Part shown: positions 25,903 to 35,979 of the stretch, piece by piece | Position numbering within the stretch: position 1 is the first letter of the stretch | Layout: every line of letters begins with the position of its first letter | NCBI GenBank assembly: GCA_963790065.1 | Contig: CAWBNK010000007.1 | Span: 244,535-308,534, forward strand | Origin: Palsa-504 sp963790065 | GTDB lineage: Bacteria; Actinomycetota; Actinomycetes; Streptosporangiales; Streptosporangiaceae | Length of the DNA stretch: 64,000 nt | Direction of reading: 5' to 3' | Program-made: the position numbers and the translations under genes | Notes under the pieces: model-generated | Databases searched by the model: none | What the model saw: the letters and a program-made list of their open reading frames with translations, nothing else | Told to the model about the DNA's origin: nothing

Positions 25903-26353
25903 GCCAATGGCACCGCCTGAGCCCACGGCATCACCTGAGCCCACGCCACCGCGGCCGGACTCGACCAGGACAGGCCCAGGCCGTCTGCTGGTCGCCGTCT
26001 ACGGGCTCTTTGCGCTCTCCGCCTCCGCACGTGCCGGGGTGCAGATCGCGACGAAGTTCGGCCACGCCCCGGTCGCCTACTTGCTGTCGGCCTTCGCGGC
26101 CGTGGTCTACATCCTCGCCACGGTCACCCTCACCATCGGCAGCCCGGTAGCACGGCGGATTGCCGTGCTGTCCTGCTCGGTCGAACTCGTCGGCGTGCTG
26201 GCGGTCGGCACCTGGAGCCTCGCCGACCCGGCCACCTTCCCCGACGCCACGGTGTGGTCCAGCTATGGCAGCGGCTACGGCTTCGTCCCGCTTGTCCTTC
26301 CCGTGTTCGGACTGCTCTGGCTGCGCCGCGTGAAGCGGCAGGCGACGACGTAG
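25895..26353 (+). CDS. Membrane protein of unknown function with Pro-rich N-terminus
   Basis: A 152-aa protein. The first ~30 residues are Pro/Thr/Glu-rich (PPEPTASPEPTPPRPD) and probably cytosolic; four hydrophobic segments follow. GTG start within the end of the preceding gene, so the two are coupled. It ends 25 bp before the convergent ABC permease gene. No known family was recognised. Confidence 0.75.
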   Translation: MSEPMAPPEPTASPEPTPPRPDSTRTGPGRLLVAVYGLFALSASARAGVQIATKFGHAPVAYLLSAFAAVVYILATVTLTIGSPVARRIAVLSCSVELVGVLAVGTWSLADPATFPDATVWSSYGSGYGFVPLVLPVFGLLWLRRVKRQATT

Positions 26354-26378
26354 CCCATGGTGAGGACGGCGCACCAGG

Positions 26379-27567
26379 TCATACCGTGCGCAGCGCTTCG
26401 GTCGGCGAGAGGCGGGCGGCCCGCATCGACGGGTACAGTCCGGCGATAGCGCCGATGACGAGGGCGGCGCCCAGCCCACCGTAAAGGGCCACGGCGGGGA
26501 TCTGCACCGACCAGTGCTGGCTCACGGCATAGATGATGGTCGCCGCCGCGCCGAGGATGGTGCCGCCCAGGCCGCCGAGGACCGCCAGGAGCACGGCCTC
26601 GGCCAGGAACTGCTCGGCGACGTGGCGCCTGGTGGCGCCCAGGGCCCGGCGCAGGCCGATCTCGGAGCGGCGTTCGAGGACGGAGATGACCATGACGTTG
26701 GCGATCCCGACGCCGCCGACGAGGAGGGCCACGGCGCCGAGACCCAGGAACAACCCGTTGTATGCGCCCTTGGTGACCAGCGCGGCTTTCAGGATGTCCG
26801 ACGGGTAGCTGACCGCCACGACGGAGGGGTTGGCCGGGTCCACGGTGGCGGGCAAGACGGCGGCTACGCCGGTCACCTGGCTGGGAACGCTGCGCAGGTA
26901 GAGCCCGGTGGGGTGGCCGTCGAAGCCGAAATACTGCTCGGCGATGGGGAACCCGATGAAGGCCATGCTGTCCAGCTCGGAGAGCAGCTCCACCGGGCTC
27001 AGGATGCCGACCACCGTGAACCAGTGTCCGCCGATCAGCACCCGGGTCGGGTGCGCCAGGTTGTTGATGCCGAGCAGGCTGGCCGTCTCGGCGCCGAGGA
27101 CGACCGCCGGGTACCGAGCCGTGGCCGCGTTGAGGAAGGTGCCGTACGCCAGGGTGGCGCCGAGCGTGGCGGGCAGGGCGGCATCGGTCGCGGTCAGCGA
27201 GATGCCGCTGGTGTCACTGGCCGGAACCAGGGAGTTGCGGTACACGTAGACGTTCGCGATGCTGCCGATCTCGGACACGCTGGTGACCGGCCCGATGCGC
27301 GACACCATGCCTTCGGCGGTGGTGGGCAGCTCGGTCTGCTGCCCGAAGGCGGTGCTCTGGGGCTGCACGCTGATCAGGTTGCCTAGCTGGCCCAGCTCGT
27401 TCAGCAGGCCCGTCTTCGATGACTGGGAGATGCCGAGCACGCCGACGATGGCGGCGATGCCGATGCTGATGCCGAGTGCGGACAGCGCCGCCCGTACCCG
27501 CCTGCTCAGCAGTCCGAGGCTCCCGACCCGGAGCAGGTCCCGGCGCGATAGCCGGGAACTGCCGCCG

Positions 27568-27590
<23 letters not shown>
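26379..27590 (-). CDS. MacB/FtsX-type ABC transporter permease
   Basis: A 403-aa permease. One N-terminal TM (ALSALGISIGIAAIVGVLGIS) is followed by a large extracytoplasmic MacB_PCD-like domain of ~220 residues, then three C-terminal TMs with NVMVISVLERRSEIGLRRALGATRRHV, the FtsX-domain signature. The GTG start lies inside the ATPase gene (23-bp overlap). It forms an efflux operon with the ATPase, adaptor and lipoprotein. Likely substrates are peptides, antibiotics or lipids, by analogy with MacAB. Confidence 0.92.
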
Positions 27591-28289
<699 letters not shown>

Positions 28290-28293
<4 letters not shown>

Positions 28294-29447
28294 GACGCCG
28301 GTACCTCCACCAGGGTGCCGGAGCTGATGCCAGACCCACTGACCTGGACCAAGGTGTCGCTGTACAGGCCGGTGGTGACCCCGGCCAGGTGGCTGGTCTT
28401 GCCGGTCACCACCGCCACGCCGTACCCTCCGCCCTGCAAGGCCAGCAGCGCGTCTACCGGCACTGCCAGCACGTTGTCGACCGTCTGGGTGGTGATGTTG
28501 ACGTTCACCGGGGCCTGGTCCAAGGTGGCGCCGGGCGGGGTGCTGTCCAGGGTGACGGTGACCGTCACCGTCGGCGTCGACGCGGTGCCGGACCCGCTGG
28601 ACTCACACGGCGAGCTGCCACCGGCGCCGGCGCCGGTGCCGCCCCCGCCCGGGCAAGTAGCCACGGTGCCTACCGTCTCGATGTGCCCGCCCACGGTGGT
28701 GGTGCCGTCGGGCAGCACGACCGTCACCGCGTCGCCCGGCTTGACCAGGTACTCCTGGCTTACGTCCAGGTCGACGGTGACGACCGGGGTCAGGCTCGTT
28801 GCCGTCAGCACCGTGCTGCCCGCGCCCTGGACCGGCGCGCCAGGCGACGGAGCGACCGAGGTGACCCGGATCGGGCCAGGCTCGAAGACCACCCCGCCGA
28901 GCGGGATCATCCCGGTCGCCTGCAGGCCGAGCGCACGCTGCCAGCGTTCCACCGCGTCGGCGGTGGCCGAGGAGTAGTGGTCGCTCTGGGTCAGCCCGGC
29001 GCCGTAGCCCAAGGCGATCATGTCGCGGGTCAGCTGCCCTACGTCGGGACCGTCGGACATGCTGGCATCGAACGCTCGGTAGGCGGGAACGGAGCCGTAC
29101 AGCAGCGGCACCGGCTGGTTGCTGACCGAGCAGACAGGCTGGCCCTGCTTGATGACCTGGCCTGGCTCGGGCAGCGAAGTGTAGACACCCCCGCCCCCGC
29201 CCAGAACGGCGATGGTGTACGAGCCACTGAAGCCGATGGAGCCGCCCACCTGCACGGTCGTGCTGAGGTCAGTGCGCACCACCGGCGCGGTAGCGACCTG
29301 GCTGCTGCTGCTGCTGCCGCCGGCCGACGAGGACGTGCCGTTGCCGCTGTCAGCTGTCGCGGCCACCGGGCCGGCCACCAGCGCCCCGGCCAGGGCTCCG
29401 GCCGCGACCGTGATGGCAGCGACCTGCCTGGTGGTGAGCTCAGCCAT
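28290..29447 (-). CDS. HlyD/MacA-like efflux adaptor with peptidoglycan-binding domain
   Basis: About 385 residues. An N-terminal hydrophobic segment acts as signal/anchor and a Gly/Ser-rich linker follows. A PG_binding_1-like repeat (LTRDMIALGYGAG to VERWQRALGLQATGMI) is inserted in the middle of a lipoyl/beta-barrel adaptor, with VNVNITTQTVDNVLAVPVDALLAL at the C-terminus, typical of HlyD-type adaptors. Start MAELTT overlaps the lipoprotein gene by 8 bp; an ATG 21 bp earlier is possible. It links the ABC pump to the cell wall in a Gram-positive. Confidence 0.88.
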
Positions 29448-30192
29448 CGAAGCCCGCCCCGGGGCCATTGCTCGACGCGCTGCCGGGCGACGTTGTGATA
29501 TCCCCGCTGCACGGATCTACTTTCTGGAAGAAACATGCCGGGGCCGTGGGGTTGACAGGCTGTCCGGCCGTGTGAACTTCGATCGATCCCGGCGTATCCG
29601 TGCCGTTAACCCACCAAGCTGGCAGGCCGAGCTTCTTGCCGCACAACTGGTTGGCCTTCTCGAAGGACGGGCTGTCCGGGTCCACCCCGCTGCCCTGGAA
29701 ATTGGTGGTGTCCCCTTTGGGGTCGGGGTAGTCGGGGACCCCGTTGGCCCGCATGCAGCTGACGTACTTCAGGTACTCGGTCTGATCCGGCGGGGGGGCG
29801 ACCGGGTTGGCGGCCCGCAACTCGTTCTGGGCCGTGGCCAGGTAATCGCTGCACGTACCGGTGAGCTCGTGAATATCCCCGGTCGGCAGGGCCGCTTGCG
29901 GGATGGTGATGTGGATGACCCCGGAGGCGTCAATGGTCGGATCGGCCTGGTCCGGATCGCCGTGGGAGCGCTCGCAGGCAGCCCACTCGTTCACCAGCCG
30001 GGTCACGTTGCCCGCCGGCTGCGTGGCCGGGGTGCTCCCGCCGCTGGTGCCACTGCCGGTCCCCGGGCTGGCCCTGGTCCCCAGGCTGGCGACCTGGGGG
30101 ATGCTGGACCCGCCGCTGCACGCGGCCAGCGCGAGCGCGGCCGCCGCGGCGAGGACCGCGAGCGCGTACGGTCGCCGATGAGTCCTGGTCAT
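29440..30192 (-). CDS. Secreted lipoprotein, first gene of the MacAB-like operon
   Basis: A 250-aa lipoprotein. The signal peptide ends in a lipobox LALAACSG. The mature part has Cys-containing motifs (EWAACERSHG, YVSCMRANGVPDYPDP, NQLCGKKLG, PACFFQKVDPC) like the family of small actinobacterial lipoproteins found beside HlyD/MacB operons. It possibly captures substrate or senses it for the divergent two-component system. Start MTRTHRR is chosen because the basic N-region begins there. Confidence 0.8.
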   Translation of the reverse strand: MTRTHRRPYALAVLAAAAALALAACSGGSSIPQVASLGTRASPGTGSGTSGGSTPATQPAGNVTRLVNEWAACERSHGDPDQADPTIDASGVIHITIPQAALPTGDIHELTGTCSDYLATAQNELRAANPVAPPPDQTEYLKYVSCMRANGVPDYPDPKGDTTNFQGSGVDPDSPSFEKANQLCGKKLGLPAWWVNGTDTPGSIEVHTAGQPVNPTAPACFFQKVDPCSGDITTSPGSASSNGPGAGFDG

Positions 30193-30438
30193 ATCCCAGC
30201 GCCTTCCATGCACCAAAGCGCCGCTGCCCGCGCTTCACGGCCTTCCTGGTTACCTTTCATTGCTCTGTCTCCCAATCGAGGCGATGGTGGGGACAGTTGT
30301 ACAAAGCGGAAGGTCATAGCCCGGTCACGGTTGTGACTTGGCTGTGACCGGCGACGTGGCATCTTGTAGACCGAGGGGAAACCGCTGGCGAGATGCTGCC
30401 CGATCGACCGGGACGGCCAGGCTTGAGCGGGAGAAACG

Positions 30439-31101
30439 ATGAGAGTGCTGGTGGCAGAAGACCACGAGCGGCTGGCCAGGGCCGTGGCGGCCGGGCTCCG
30501 CCGCCGCGGGATGATCGTCGACGTGGCGCTGGACGGCGACGACGCCCTCGCTCGCCTGGGCGCCAACCGCTATGACGTGGTGGTGCTGGACCGCGACCTG
30601 CCCGGCACCCACGGCGACGAGATCTGCCGCACCCTTGCTGCCGAGCGACGTGAGAGCCGGGTGCTGATGCTCACCGCCGCCAGCTCGGTCAGGGATCGGG
30701 TCGAGGGGCTCGGCTTGGGCGCCGACGACTACCTCCCCAAGCCGTTCGACTTCACCGAGATGGTCGCCCGGGTTCAGGCGCTGGGCCGCCGGCCCGGCGC
30801 TCCGCAGCCGGAGCACCTGGGCTACCGCGACCTGACCTTGGACCCGGAAAGACGTCTCGCGGCCCGCGCCGGACGACGCCTGGCGCTCAGCCCGAAGGAG
30901 TTCGCCGTCTTGGAATGCCTGCTCGTCGCCGAGGGAAGACCGGTGTCAGCAGAGGAACTGCTCGAACGGGTGTGGGATCAGGCGACCGACCCGTTCACCA
31001 CCACGGTCAAAGCCACCATCAACCGGCTGCGCGCCAAGCTCGGTGACCCGCCGATGATCGAGACCATCCGTGAGCGCGGCTATCGCATCGGAGACCAGTG
31101 A
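30439..31101 (+). CDS. OmpR-family response regulator
   Basis: A 220-aa regulator. Receiver: ED pair in LVAEDHE, phospho-Asp in VVLDRDLPG, Thr in MLTAASS and Lys in YLPKPFD. The C-terminal winged helix carries LSPKEFAVLECLL and TINRLRAKLGDPPMIETIRERGYR. It overlaps the kinase start (GTGA/ATG). Divergent from the efflux operon 247 bp away, which is therefore the expected target. Confidence 0.94.
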   Translation: MRVLVAEDHERLARAVAAGLRRRGMIVDVALDGDDALARLGANRYDVVVLDRDLPGTHGDEICRTLAAERRESRVLMLTAASSVRDRVEGLGLGADDYLPKPFDFTEMVARVQALGRRPGAPQPEHLGYRDLTLDPERRLAARAGRRLALSPKEFAVLECLLVAEGRPVSAEELLERVWDQATDPFTTTVKATINRLRAKLGDPPMIETIRERGYRIGDQ

Positions 31102-33104
31102 TGGGCATCGCGCATCCCCGGCTCGCCTCACCCCCGTGGCTGCGATGGCCTCGCCGGACCGCCCGGCTGCGGCTCACCGCTCTCTACGGTGGCCTCTTCC
31201 TCCTCACCGGCGCCGCGTTGGCCGCGATCACCTACGTCCTTTTTGAACGTGCGACCGATTACAGGACGCCGCCCCTGCCGAAGATCCCGCCCGCTCCCGC
31301 CATCGGCAAGCTCCAGCTTCCGTCCCCGCTGGCCAAGAACCTGCCTCAGCAGTACGGCCTGCTCCAGAATCAGCTGGCCCAGGCCCAGAATCAGCTGGCC
31401 CAGGTCCGGAATCAGCTGGCGGGACTGCCCGCAGGTCCGCTTGCGACGCGGGACCAGCAGCTGACCCAGGACCAGCAGCAGCTGACCCAGGACCAGCATC
31501 GGCTGACCCAGGCCGTGCATCAGCTCGCACAGGCCGTGCATCAGCTGGCCCAGGCAGGGACCGTCCAAGCTGCACAGCGCGCGGCCGACTCACATCAGCT
31601 TCTGGTCAACTCCGGGATCGCCCTGGCCATCGTGGCCGTACTCGCCCTCCTGTCCGGCTGGCTCGTCGCAGGCCGGATGCTGCGGCCCATCCGCACCATC
31701 ACCCGCACGGCCCGAAGGATCTCCTCAACCAGCCTGCACGAGCGCCTCGCCCTCGACGGCCCGCCGGACGAACTCAAGGAGCTCGGGGACACCCTCGACA
31801 GCCTCTTCGCCCGGCTCGAAGCCTCTTTCGAGGCCCAACGGCACTTCGTCGCCAACGCCTCCCACGAGCTGCGCACCCCCCTGACGGCCGAGCGCGCGCT
31901 CCTCCAGGTTGCGCTCGACGACCCCGACACGACGACCGCGGCCTGGCGTTCCACCGCCCAGGAGGTGCTCGCCTCCAGCGATGAGCAGGCGCGCCTGATC
32001 GAAGCCCTGCTCACCCTGGCCAGCAGCGAAGGCGGGCTGACCGGCCACCAACCCGTCGACCTCGCCACCGCCGTCACCGCGCCCCTGGCCGACCTGCAGC
32101 CCGAGACCGTCCGACTCGGGATCAACATCGGCGCGGTGACGGAACCGGCGGCCCTCGATGGAGACCCGCTGCTCGTGGAACGGCTCCTGGCCAACCTGCT
32201 CACCAACGCCGTCCGCCACAACGTGGCCGACGGCCGTGTCGAAGTCAGGACCGGGGTGACGGACGGCCGGGCCGTCCTGTCGGTGACCAACACCGGGCCG
32301 CTTATCCCGCTGGCGGATATCGACCGCCTCTTCCAGCCCTTCCAACGCCTCGACCGGCGCCGGGCAAACTACACGGACGGGCACGGGCTCGGACTGTCCA
32401 TCGTCCGAGCCATCGCGACCGCACACGACGCCACCATCGCCGCCCACCCCAGGCCAGACGGCGGCCTGTCCGTGAGCGTCATCTTCCCGCAGCCCGCGAG
32501 CCCAACGGCAGCTCCAGACCATCATCCCCAGAGCGACCGGCGCAGCCTCGAGATCGCGAAGCCATTACCCGGCCGCTCGGCGCCGGGCGAAGTACTGCGC
32601 GAAGGCCTCCCCGGCGAGGCGCACGTGCTGCCGGGACTCCTCGGCGGCCACCGGGGCGTTCCCGGCCCGGATCGCGGCGATGATCGCCACGTGCTCGCTC
32701 AGCGCCTTCGGCAGCCGGCCTTCGAGCCTGGAGGACGTGCCGGAGCCGAACCGGACCTGGGCGACCAGGTTCTCGACCGCGCTCAGCAGCCGCCGGTTGG
32801 ACGCGGCTGTCCAGATCGTGTGGTGGAAATCGAGGTCGAGGTCACTGTAGGCGAACAGGTCCCCGGCCTCGACCCGGGCGAGCTGCTCCTCAAGCAGCGC
32901 CGTGAGCCGGTCCGCGAGCCCTTCGCGGTCTGCGCTCTCGGCGGCCTTGCGGGCCGCGATCGACTCCAGGGCCTCGCGCAGTTCGTAGATCTCCTGCATG
33001 TCCTCGGCGGTGATCTCGGTGACGTAGAACCCGTGGTGCGGCACCGCCGTGATGAAGCCCTCCCGCTCGAGCGCGATCAGCGCGGCCTTGATCGGCGTCG
33101 GTGA
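31101..33104 (+). CDS. OmpR-type sensor histidine kinase with Gln-rich heptad-repeat sensor; 3' end extended
   Basis: A membrane kinase with TM1 (residues ~28-50), an extracytoplasmic segment of ~120 residues, TM2, a HAMP domain (GWLVAGRMLRPIRTI), HisKA FVANASHELRTPLTAERALL, N box NLLTNAVRHNV and G2 GHGLGLSIVRAI. The outside segment is nearly all QNQLAQA/QDQQLTQ-like 7-residue repeats and should form a coiled coil. The kinase fold ends at about 32,500 (VSVIFPQPA). No stop occurs there, and the frame runs ~190 residues into antisense of the GntR gene; that tail is probably meaningless or caused by a lost stop. Forms an operon with the response regulator. Confidence 0.88.
   Translation: MGIAHPRLASPPWLRWPRRTARLRLTALYGGLFLLTGAALAAITYVLFERATDYRTPPLPKIPPAPAIGKLQLPSPLAKNLPQQYGLLQNQLAQAQNQLAQVRNQLAGLPAGPLATRDQQLTQDQQQLTQDQHRLTQAVHQLAQAVHQLAQAGTVQAAQRAADSHQLLVNSGIALAIVAVLALLSGWLVAGRMLRPIRTITRTARRISSTSLHERLALDGPPDELKELGDTLDSLFARLEASFEAQRHFVANASHELRTPLTAERALLQVALDDPDTTTAAWRSTAQEVLASSDEQARLIEALLTLASSEGGLTGHQPVDLATAVTAPLADLQPETVRLGINIGAVTEPAALDGDPLLVERLLANLLTNAVRHNVADGRVEVRTGVTDGRAVLSVTNTGPLIPLADIDRLFQPFQRLDRRRANYTDGHGLGLSIVRAIATAHDATIAAHPRPDGGLSVSVIFPQPASPTAAPDHHPQSDRRSLEIAKPLPGRSAPGEVLREGLPGEAHVLPGLLGGHRGVPGPDRGDDRHVLAQRLRQPAFEPGGRAGAEPDLGDQVLDRAQQPPVGRGCPDRVVEIEVEVTVGEQVPGLDPGELLLKQRREPVREPFAVCALGGLAGRDRLQGLAQFVDLLHVLGGDLGDVEPVVRHRRDEALPLERDQRGLDRRR
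31363..31556 (+). repeat. 21-bp (7-residue) degenerate repeats in the kinase sensor region
   Basis: Successive units related to CAGAATCAGCTGGCCCAG and GACCAGCAGCTGACCCAG, period 21 bp, encode the heptads. Three subfamilies of units follow each other, suggesting repeated local duplication. Confidence 0.75.
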
Positions 33105-33266
33105 CAGCCGCAGCCGCGCTTCGAGCGGCCGGACCACCAGCTTGGACCCCGGCTTGAGCTCGCCGCTGACGATCGCCGAGCGCAGCTCCCGGTAGGCCTG
33201 GTCGGCCAGCGTGGAACGCTGCACCGCGTGGTCCGGCGTGTCGTCTGTCGGCGGCCTAGGCGACAC
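32565..33266 (-). CDS. GntR-family (FCD) transcriptional regulator
   Basis: A 233-aa regulator. The N-terminal winged helix (YRELRSAIVSGELKPGSKL to LRLSPTPIKAALIALEREGFI) is followed by an FCD ligand domain with metal-binding candidates in LDLDFHHTIW and LSEHVAIIAAIRAGN. The GTG start overlaps the PLP-enzyme gene by 11 bp, so they are one operon. The candidate operator lies upstream of that enzyme gene at 34579-34593, suggesting autoregulation. Its 3' half is covered antisense by the kinase frame. Confidence 0.92.
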   Translation of the reverse strand: MSPRPPTDDTPDHAVQRSTLADQAYRELRSAIVSGELKPGSKLVVRPLEARLRLSPTPIKAALIALEREGFITAVPHHGFYVTEITAEDMQEIYELREALESIAARKAAESADREGLADRLTALLEEQLARVEAGDLFAYSDLDLDFHHTIWTAASNRRLLSAVENLVAQVRFGSGTSSRLEGRLPKALSEHVAIIAAIRAGNAPVAAEESRQHVRLAGEAFAQYFARRRAAG

Positions 33267-34497
33267 GGGCGTCGCGAGGGTCGTAACGGGCGAGCGCGCC
33301 GCCGGGCCGCGCGATCGGGGCGGCGACGGCGACGGTGTCCGGGTACTTCAGCCCGGTCCCGGTGTTGAGCGCCACTACGGAGTCCGCCCGCGAGAGCCAG
33401 CCGTCCCGGGCCAGCTGCCGTGCCGCGGCGAAGCAGGCCGCGCCTTCCGGGCAGGCGAACGTGCCTTCGAGCCTGGCGGCCTCGCGCTCGGCGGCCAGGA
33501 TGTCCTCGTCGGACATCGCGATGGCGGTACCGCCGGTCGCGTACACGGCGTCCAGGACCAGGAAGTCGCCGAGCGGCTTGGGCACGGTCACGCCGAAGGC
33601 GACCGTCTTCGCGTCCGGCCATTCCCTGGCTTCCTGCGCGCCGTTCTCGAAGGCCGCCACGATCGGCGCGCAGCCGGCCGCCTGGACCGCGACCAGCCGC
33701 GGGAAGGTGCCGTCGATCCAGCCGAGTTCCCGCAGTTCCAGCAGCGCCTTGTAGATGGCGATGAGTCCGACGCCGCCGCCGACCGGGCACAAGATGACGT
33801 CCGGCAGCGACCAGCCGAGCTGCTCGGCGATCTCCAGCCCGATCGTCTTCTTGCCCTCGATCCGGTAGGGCTCCTTCAGCGTGGACGCGTCGAACATGCT
33901 GTGGTCGGACGCCACGGCCTGGGCGACCAGGCGGCCGGCGTCGCTGATCAGCCCGTCGACCAGGTGCAGCTCCGCGCCGACCACCGCGCACTCGGCCCGG
34001 TTGACCTCGGGTGCGTCTACCGGCATGACGATCAGGCTGCGCAGGCCCGCGCGAGCGCAGTAGGCCGCCCAGGCGGCGCCCGCGTTGCCGTTGGTCGGCA
34101 TGGCTACCGACCGGACGCCGAGCTCGGCGGCTCTCGAGACTCCGACGGCGGCGCCGCGGGCCTTGAAGGTCCCCGTCGGCAGCTGCCCGTCGTCCTTCAT
34201 CCACAGTTCCCGCACGCCGACCTCTGCCGCCAGCCGCGGCATGGGCAGCAGCGGCGTCATCCCCTCGCCGAAGCCGACGATGTTCGCCGGATCCCGCACC
34301 GGGAGCAGCTCGCGGTAGCGCCACAGCGTCTCCGGGCGTGCGGCCAGGCCGGCGGGCGTGATCGCGGACCTGACACCACCCAGGTCGTACCGCGCGAGCA
34401 GCGGGCTGCCGCACGTGCACAGACCGGTGAGCCGGTCCGCGTCGTGGGTGCGACCGCAGCGCGGGCAGTCGAGCTGGGTCAGGAAAGAGTGTGGCAT
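33256..34497 (-). CDS. Threonine synthase-like PLP-dependent lyase
   Basis: A 413-aa fold-type-II PLP enzyme. The N-terminal zinc ribbon has CPRCG and CTCG. The PLP Lys lies in LPTGTFKARGA, the phosphate loop in PTNGNAGAAWA, and the GGG loop in CPVGGGVGLIA. It resembles threonine synthases or related threonine dehydratase-like enzymes that are regulated by FCD-GntR proteins. Genuine threonine biosynthesis is uncertain because there is no hom/thrB nearby; a catabolic role controlled by the coupled GntR regulator is equally possible. Confidence 0.85.
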   Translation of the reverse strand: MPHSFLTQLDCPRCGRTHDADRLTGLCTCGSPLLARYDLGGVRSAITPAGLAARPETLWRYRELLPVRDPANIVGFGEGMTPLLPMPRLAAEVGVRELWMKDDGQLPTGTFKARGAAVGVSRAAELGVRSVAMPTNGNAGAAWAAYCARAGLRSLIVMPVDAPEVNRAECAVVGAELHLVDGLISDAGRLVAQAVASDHSMFDASTLKEPYRIEGKKTIGLEIAEQLGWSLPDVILCPVGGGVGLIAIYKALLELRELGWIDGTFPRLVAVQAAGCAPIVAAFENGAQEAREWPDAKTVAFGVTVPKPLGDFLVLDAVYATGGTAIAMSDEDILAAEREAARLEGTFACPEGAACFAAARQLARDGWLSRADSVVALNTGTGLKYPDTVAVAAPIARPGGALARYDPRDARVA

Positions 34498-34578
34498 CGA
34501 AGCTCCGTGCTCAGCTTGGTAAACCAGGTGGGCTGGGCGCCGCTAGCGCAGCACCGAGCGCAAGAATCGGCATCGCTC

Positions 34579-34593
34579 TGAATTCTAAATTCA
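34579..34593. promoter_or_regulatory. Inverted repeat TGAATT-CTA-AATTCA in an A/T-rich promoter
   Basis: Perfect 6-bp arms with a 3-bp centre, inside an A/T-rich patch just upstream of the threonine synthase-like/GntR operon. This is a suitable site for the FCD-GntR protein. The rest of the 34498-34764 gap shows no gene. Confidence 0.5.
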
Positions 34594-34764
34594 AAATTAA
34601 ATCAGAACGAACCGGTGTCAATGGAGACCTCAGGTTCATCCCACGTCCGGCAGGGGCCAATGCAAGGGCTAGGCAGCACCTCTAGCTGGCTCGATGTTCC
34701 ATCGTTCCGGTTCAAGAACGACGCTCGGGACCGGTATGGGACTGGGACAAGACTGCCCTGGAGT

Positions 34765-35979
34765 TCAGCGCCGACCGCGCCGTCTGTTCTCAGGGTCATC
34801 GGGCGCTGCGTCCGTGGAGGTAGCTCGTGACGGTGACCTGTGGCGCAATCGGGCCGCTTGTTTGGTGAGGTAGTCCCGTTCGGCGGTGTTACGCGCCTGG
34901 GCCGCCGCGCGAGTGTAGTGCTCGGCGGCGATGTCGAGGTGTCCGGCCCGCTCGTGCAGGCGGGCACGCACCGCGTCGAGCCGGTGATGGTTGCCGAGTC
35001 GCGGCGCAAGCTCATCAAGGGCGCTCAGCCCGGCAAGCGGCCCGTCGACCTCGCCGACCGCGATCGCACGGCTGAGCGCGGCGACCGGGTTGCCGGTGAG
35101 CTCGAGGAGTTCGTTATACCAGGCGAGAATCTGCGGCCAGTCGGTTTCCCCGGCGGTGCGGGCGTCGTCGTGCAGCGCGGCGATGGCGGCCTGGATCTGG
35201 TACTCACCGCGCTGGTCGCGGGCCAGGGCGGCCTGCAGGATGCGCACGCCTTCGGCGATCTCGGCCTCGTTCCATCGAGTGCGATCTTGCTTGTCCAGAG
35301 GAATGAGGGTGCCGTGCTGGTCGGTGCGTGCGGCACGACGGGCGTCGTGCAGCAGCATCAGCGCGAGCAGCCCGGCGACCTCGGGCTCGTCGCACGCCAG
35401 CGCCAGCTGCCGGGCGAGGCGGATCGCTTCGGCGGATAGGTCGACCCGGCCGGAATACCCTTCGTTGAAGATCAGGTACAGCACGCGCAGCACGACCGCC
35501 ACGTCGCTGGGCTGTGCGAACGGCTGGCCGCTGACCATCCGCCTCGCGCGGCTGATGCGCTGGCCCATCGTCGCCTCCGGAACCAAGAACGCCTCGGCGA
35601 TCTCTCTGGTCGTCAGCCCGCCGACGGCGCGTAGCGTGAGCGCGATCGCCGATGCCGGGCTCAGCGCCGGGTGGCAGCACAGGAACAGCAGCAGCAGCGT
35701 GTCGTCGGCCTGTTCGGCCGTTCCGGGCTCGGGCTCGTGGCTCAGCGCGTCCTCGCGCCGGCGCCGCGCCGCAGCAGAGCGCCGGGAGTCGATTAGCTTG
35801 CGGCCCGCGACGGTGAGCAGCCAGCCCTTCGGGTCGTCGGGAGGCGCGTCGCCCCAGGACCGGTGCGCCTCCAACAGCGCGTCCTGCACGGCGTCCTCGG
35901 CCGCCGCGAAGTCGTTCCCGCGACGGACGAGGATGCCGAGCACCTGCGGTGCCAGGACGCGGACGACGTCCTCGTTCAC
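34765..35979 (-). CDS. ECF42-type RNA polymerase sigma factor with C-terminal extension
   Basis: A 404-aa ECF sigma factor. Region 2 is in EDAVQDALLEAHRSWGD, PKGWLLTVAGRKLID follows, and region 4 is LTTREIAEAFLVPEATMGQRISRA. A ~200-residue helical C-terminal extension (NEGYSGRVDLSAEAIRLAR to HYTRAAAQARNTAERDYL) is the TPR-like domain of the ECF42 group. The GTG start overlaps the YCII/DGPF gene (GTGA). ECF42 sigma factors lack anti-sigma factors and are consistently linked to DGPF proteins, exactly as here. Confidence 0.92.
   Translation of the reverse strand: MNEDVVRVLAPQVLGILVRRGNDFAAAEDAVQDALLEAHRSWGDAPPDDPKGWLLTVAGRKLIDSRRSAAARRRREDALSHEPEPGTAEQADDTLLLLFLCCHPALSPASAIALTLRAVGGLTTREIAEAFLVPEATMGQRISRARRMVSGQPFAQPSDVAVVLRVLYLIFNEGYSGRVDLSAEAIRLARQLALACDEPEVAGLLALMLLHDARRAARTDQHGTLIPLDKQDRTRWNEAEIAEGVRILQAALARDQRGEYQIQAAIAALHDDARTAGETDWPQILAWYNELLELTGNPVAALSRAIAVGEVDGPLAGLSALDELAPRLGNHHRLDAVRARLHERAGHLDIAAEHYTRAAAQARNTAERDYLTKQAARLRHRSPSRATSTDAAPDDPENRRRGRR

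Noticed and set aside
31354..31560. Repeats in the kinase gene considered as a CRISPR-like or VNTR locus
   Set aside because: They are in frame, degenerate, without unique spacers, and encode regular heptads.
33211..34581. Plus-strand open frame of 456 codons over the threonine synthase-like gene
   Set aside because: Antisense shadow; the minus-strand enzyme has an intact PLP lysine motif and zinc ribbon.
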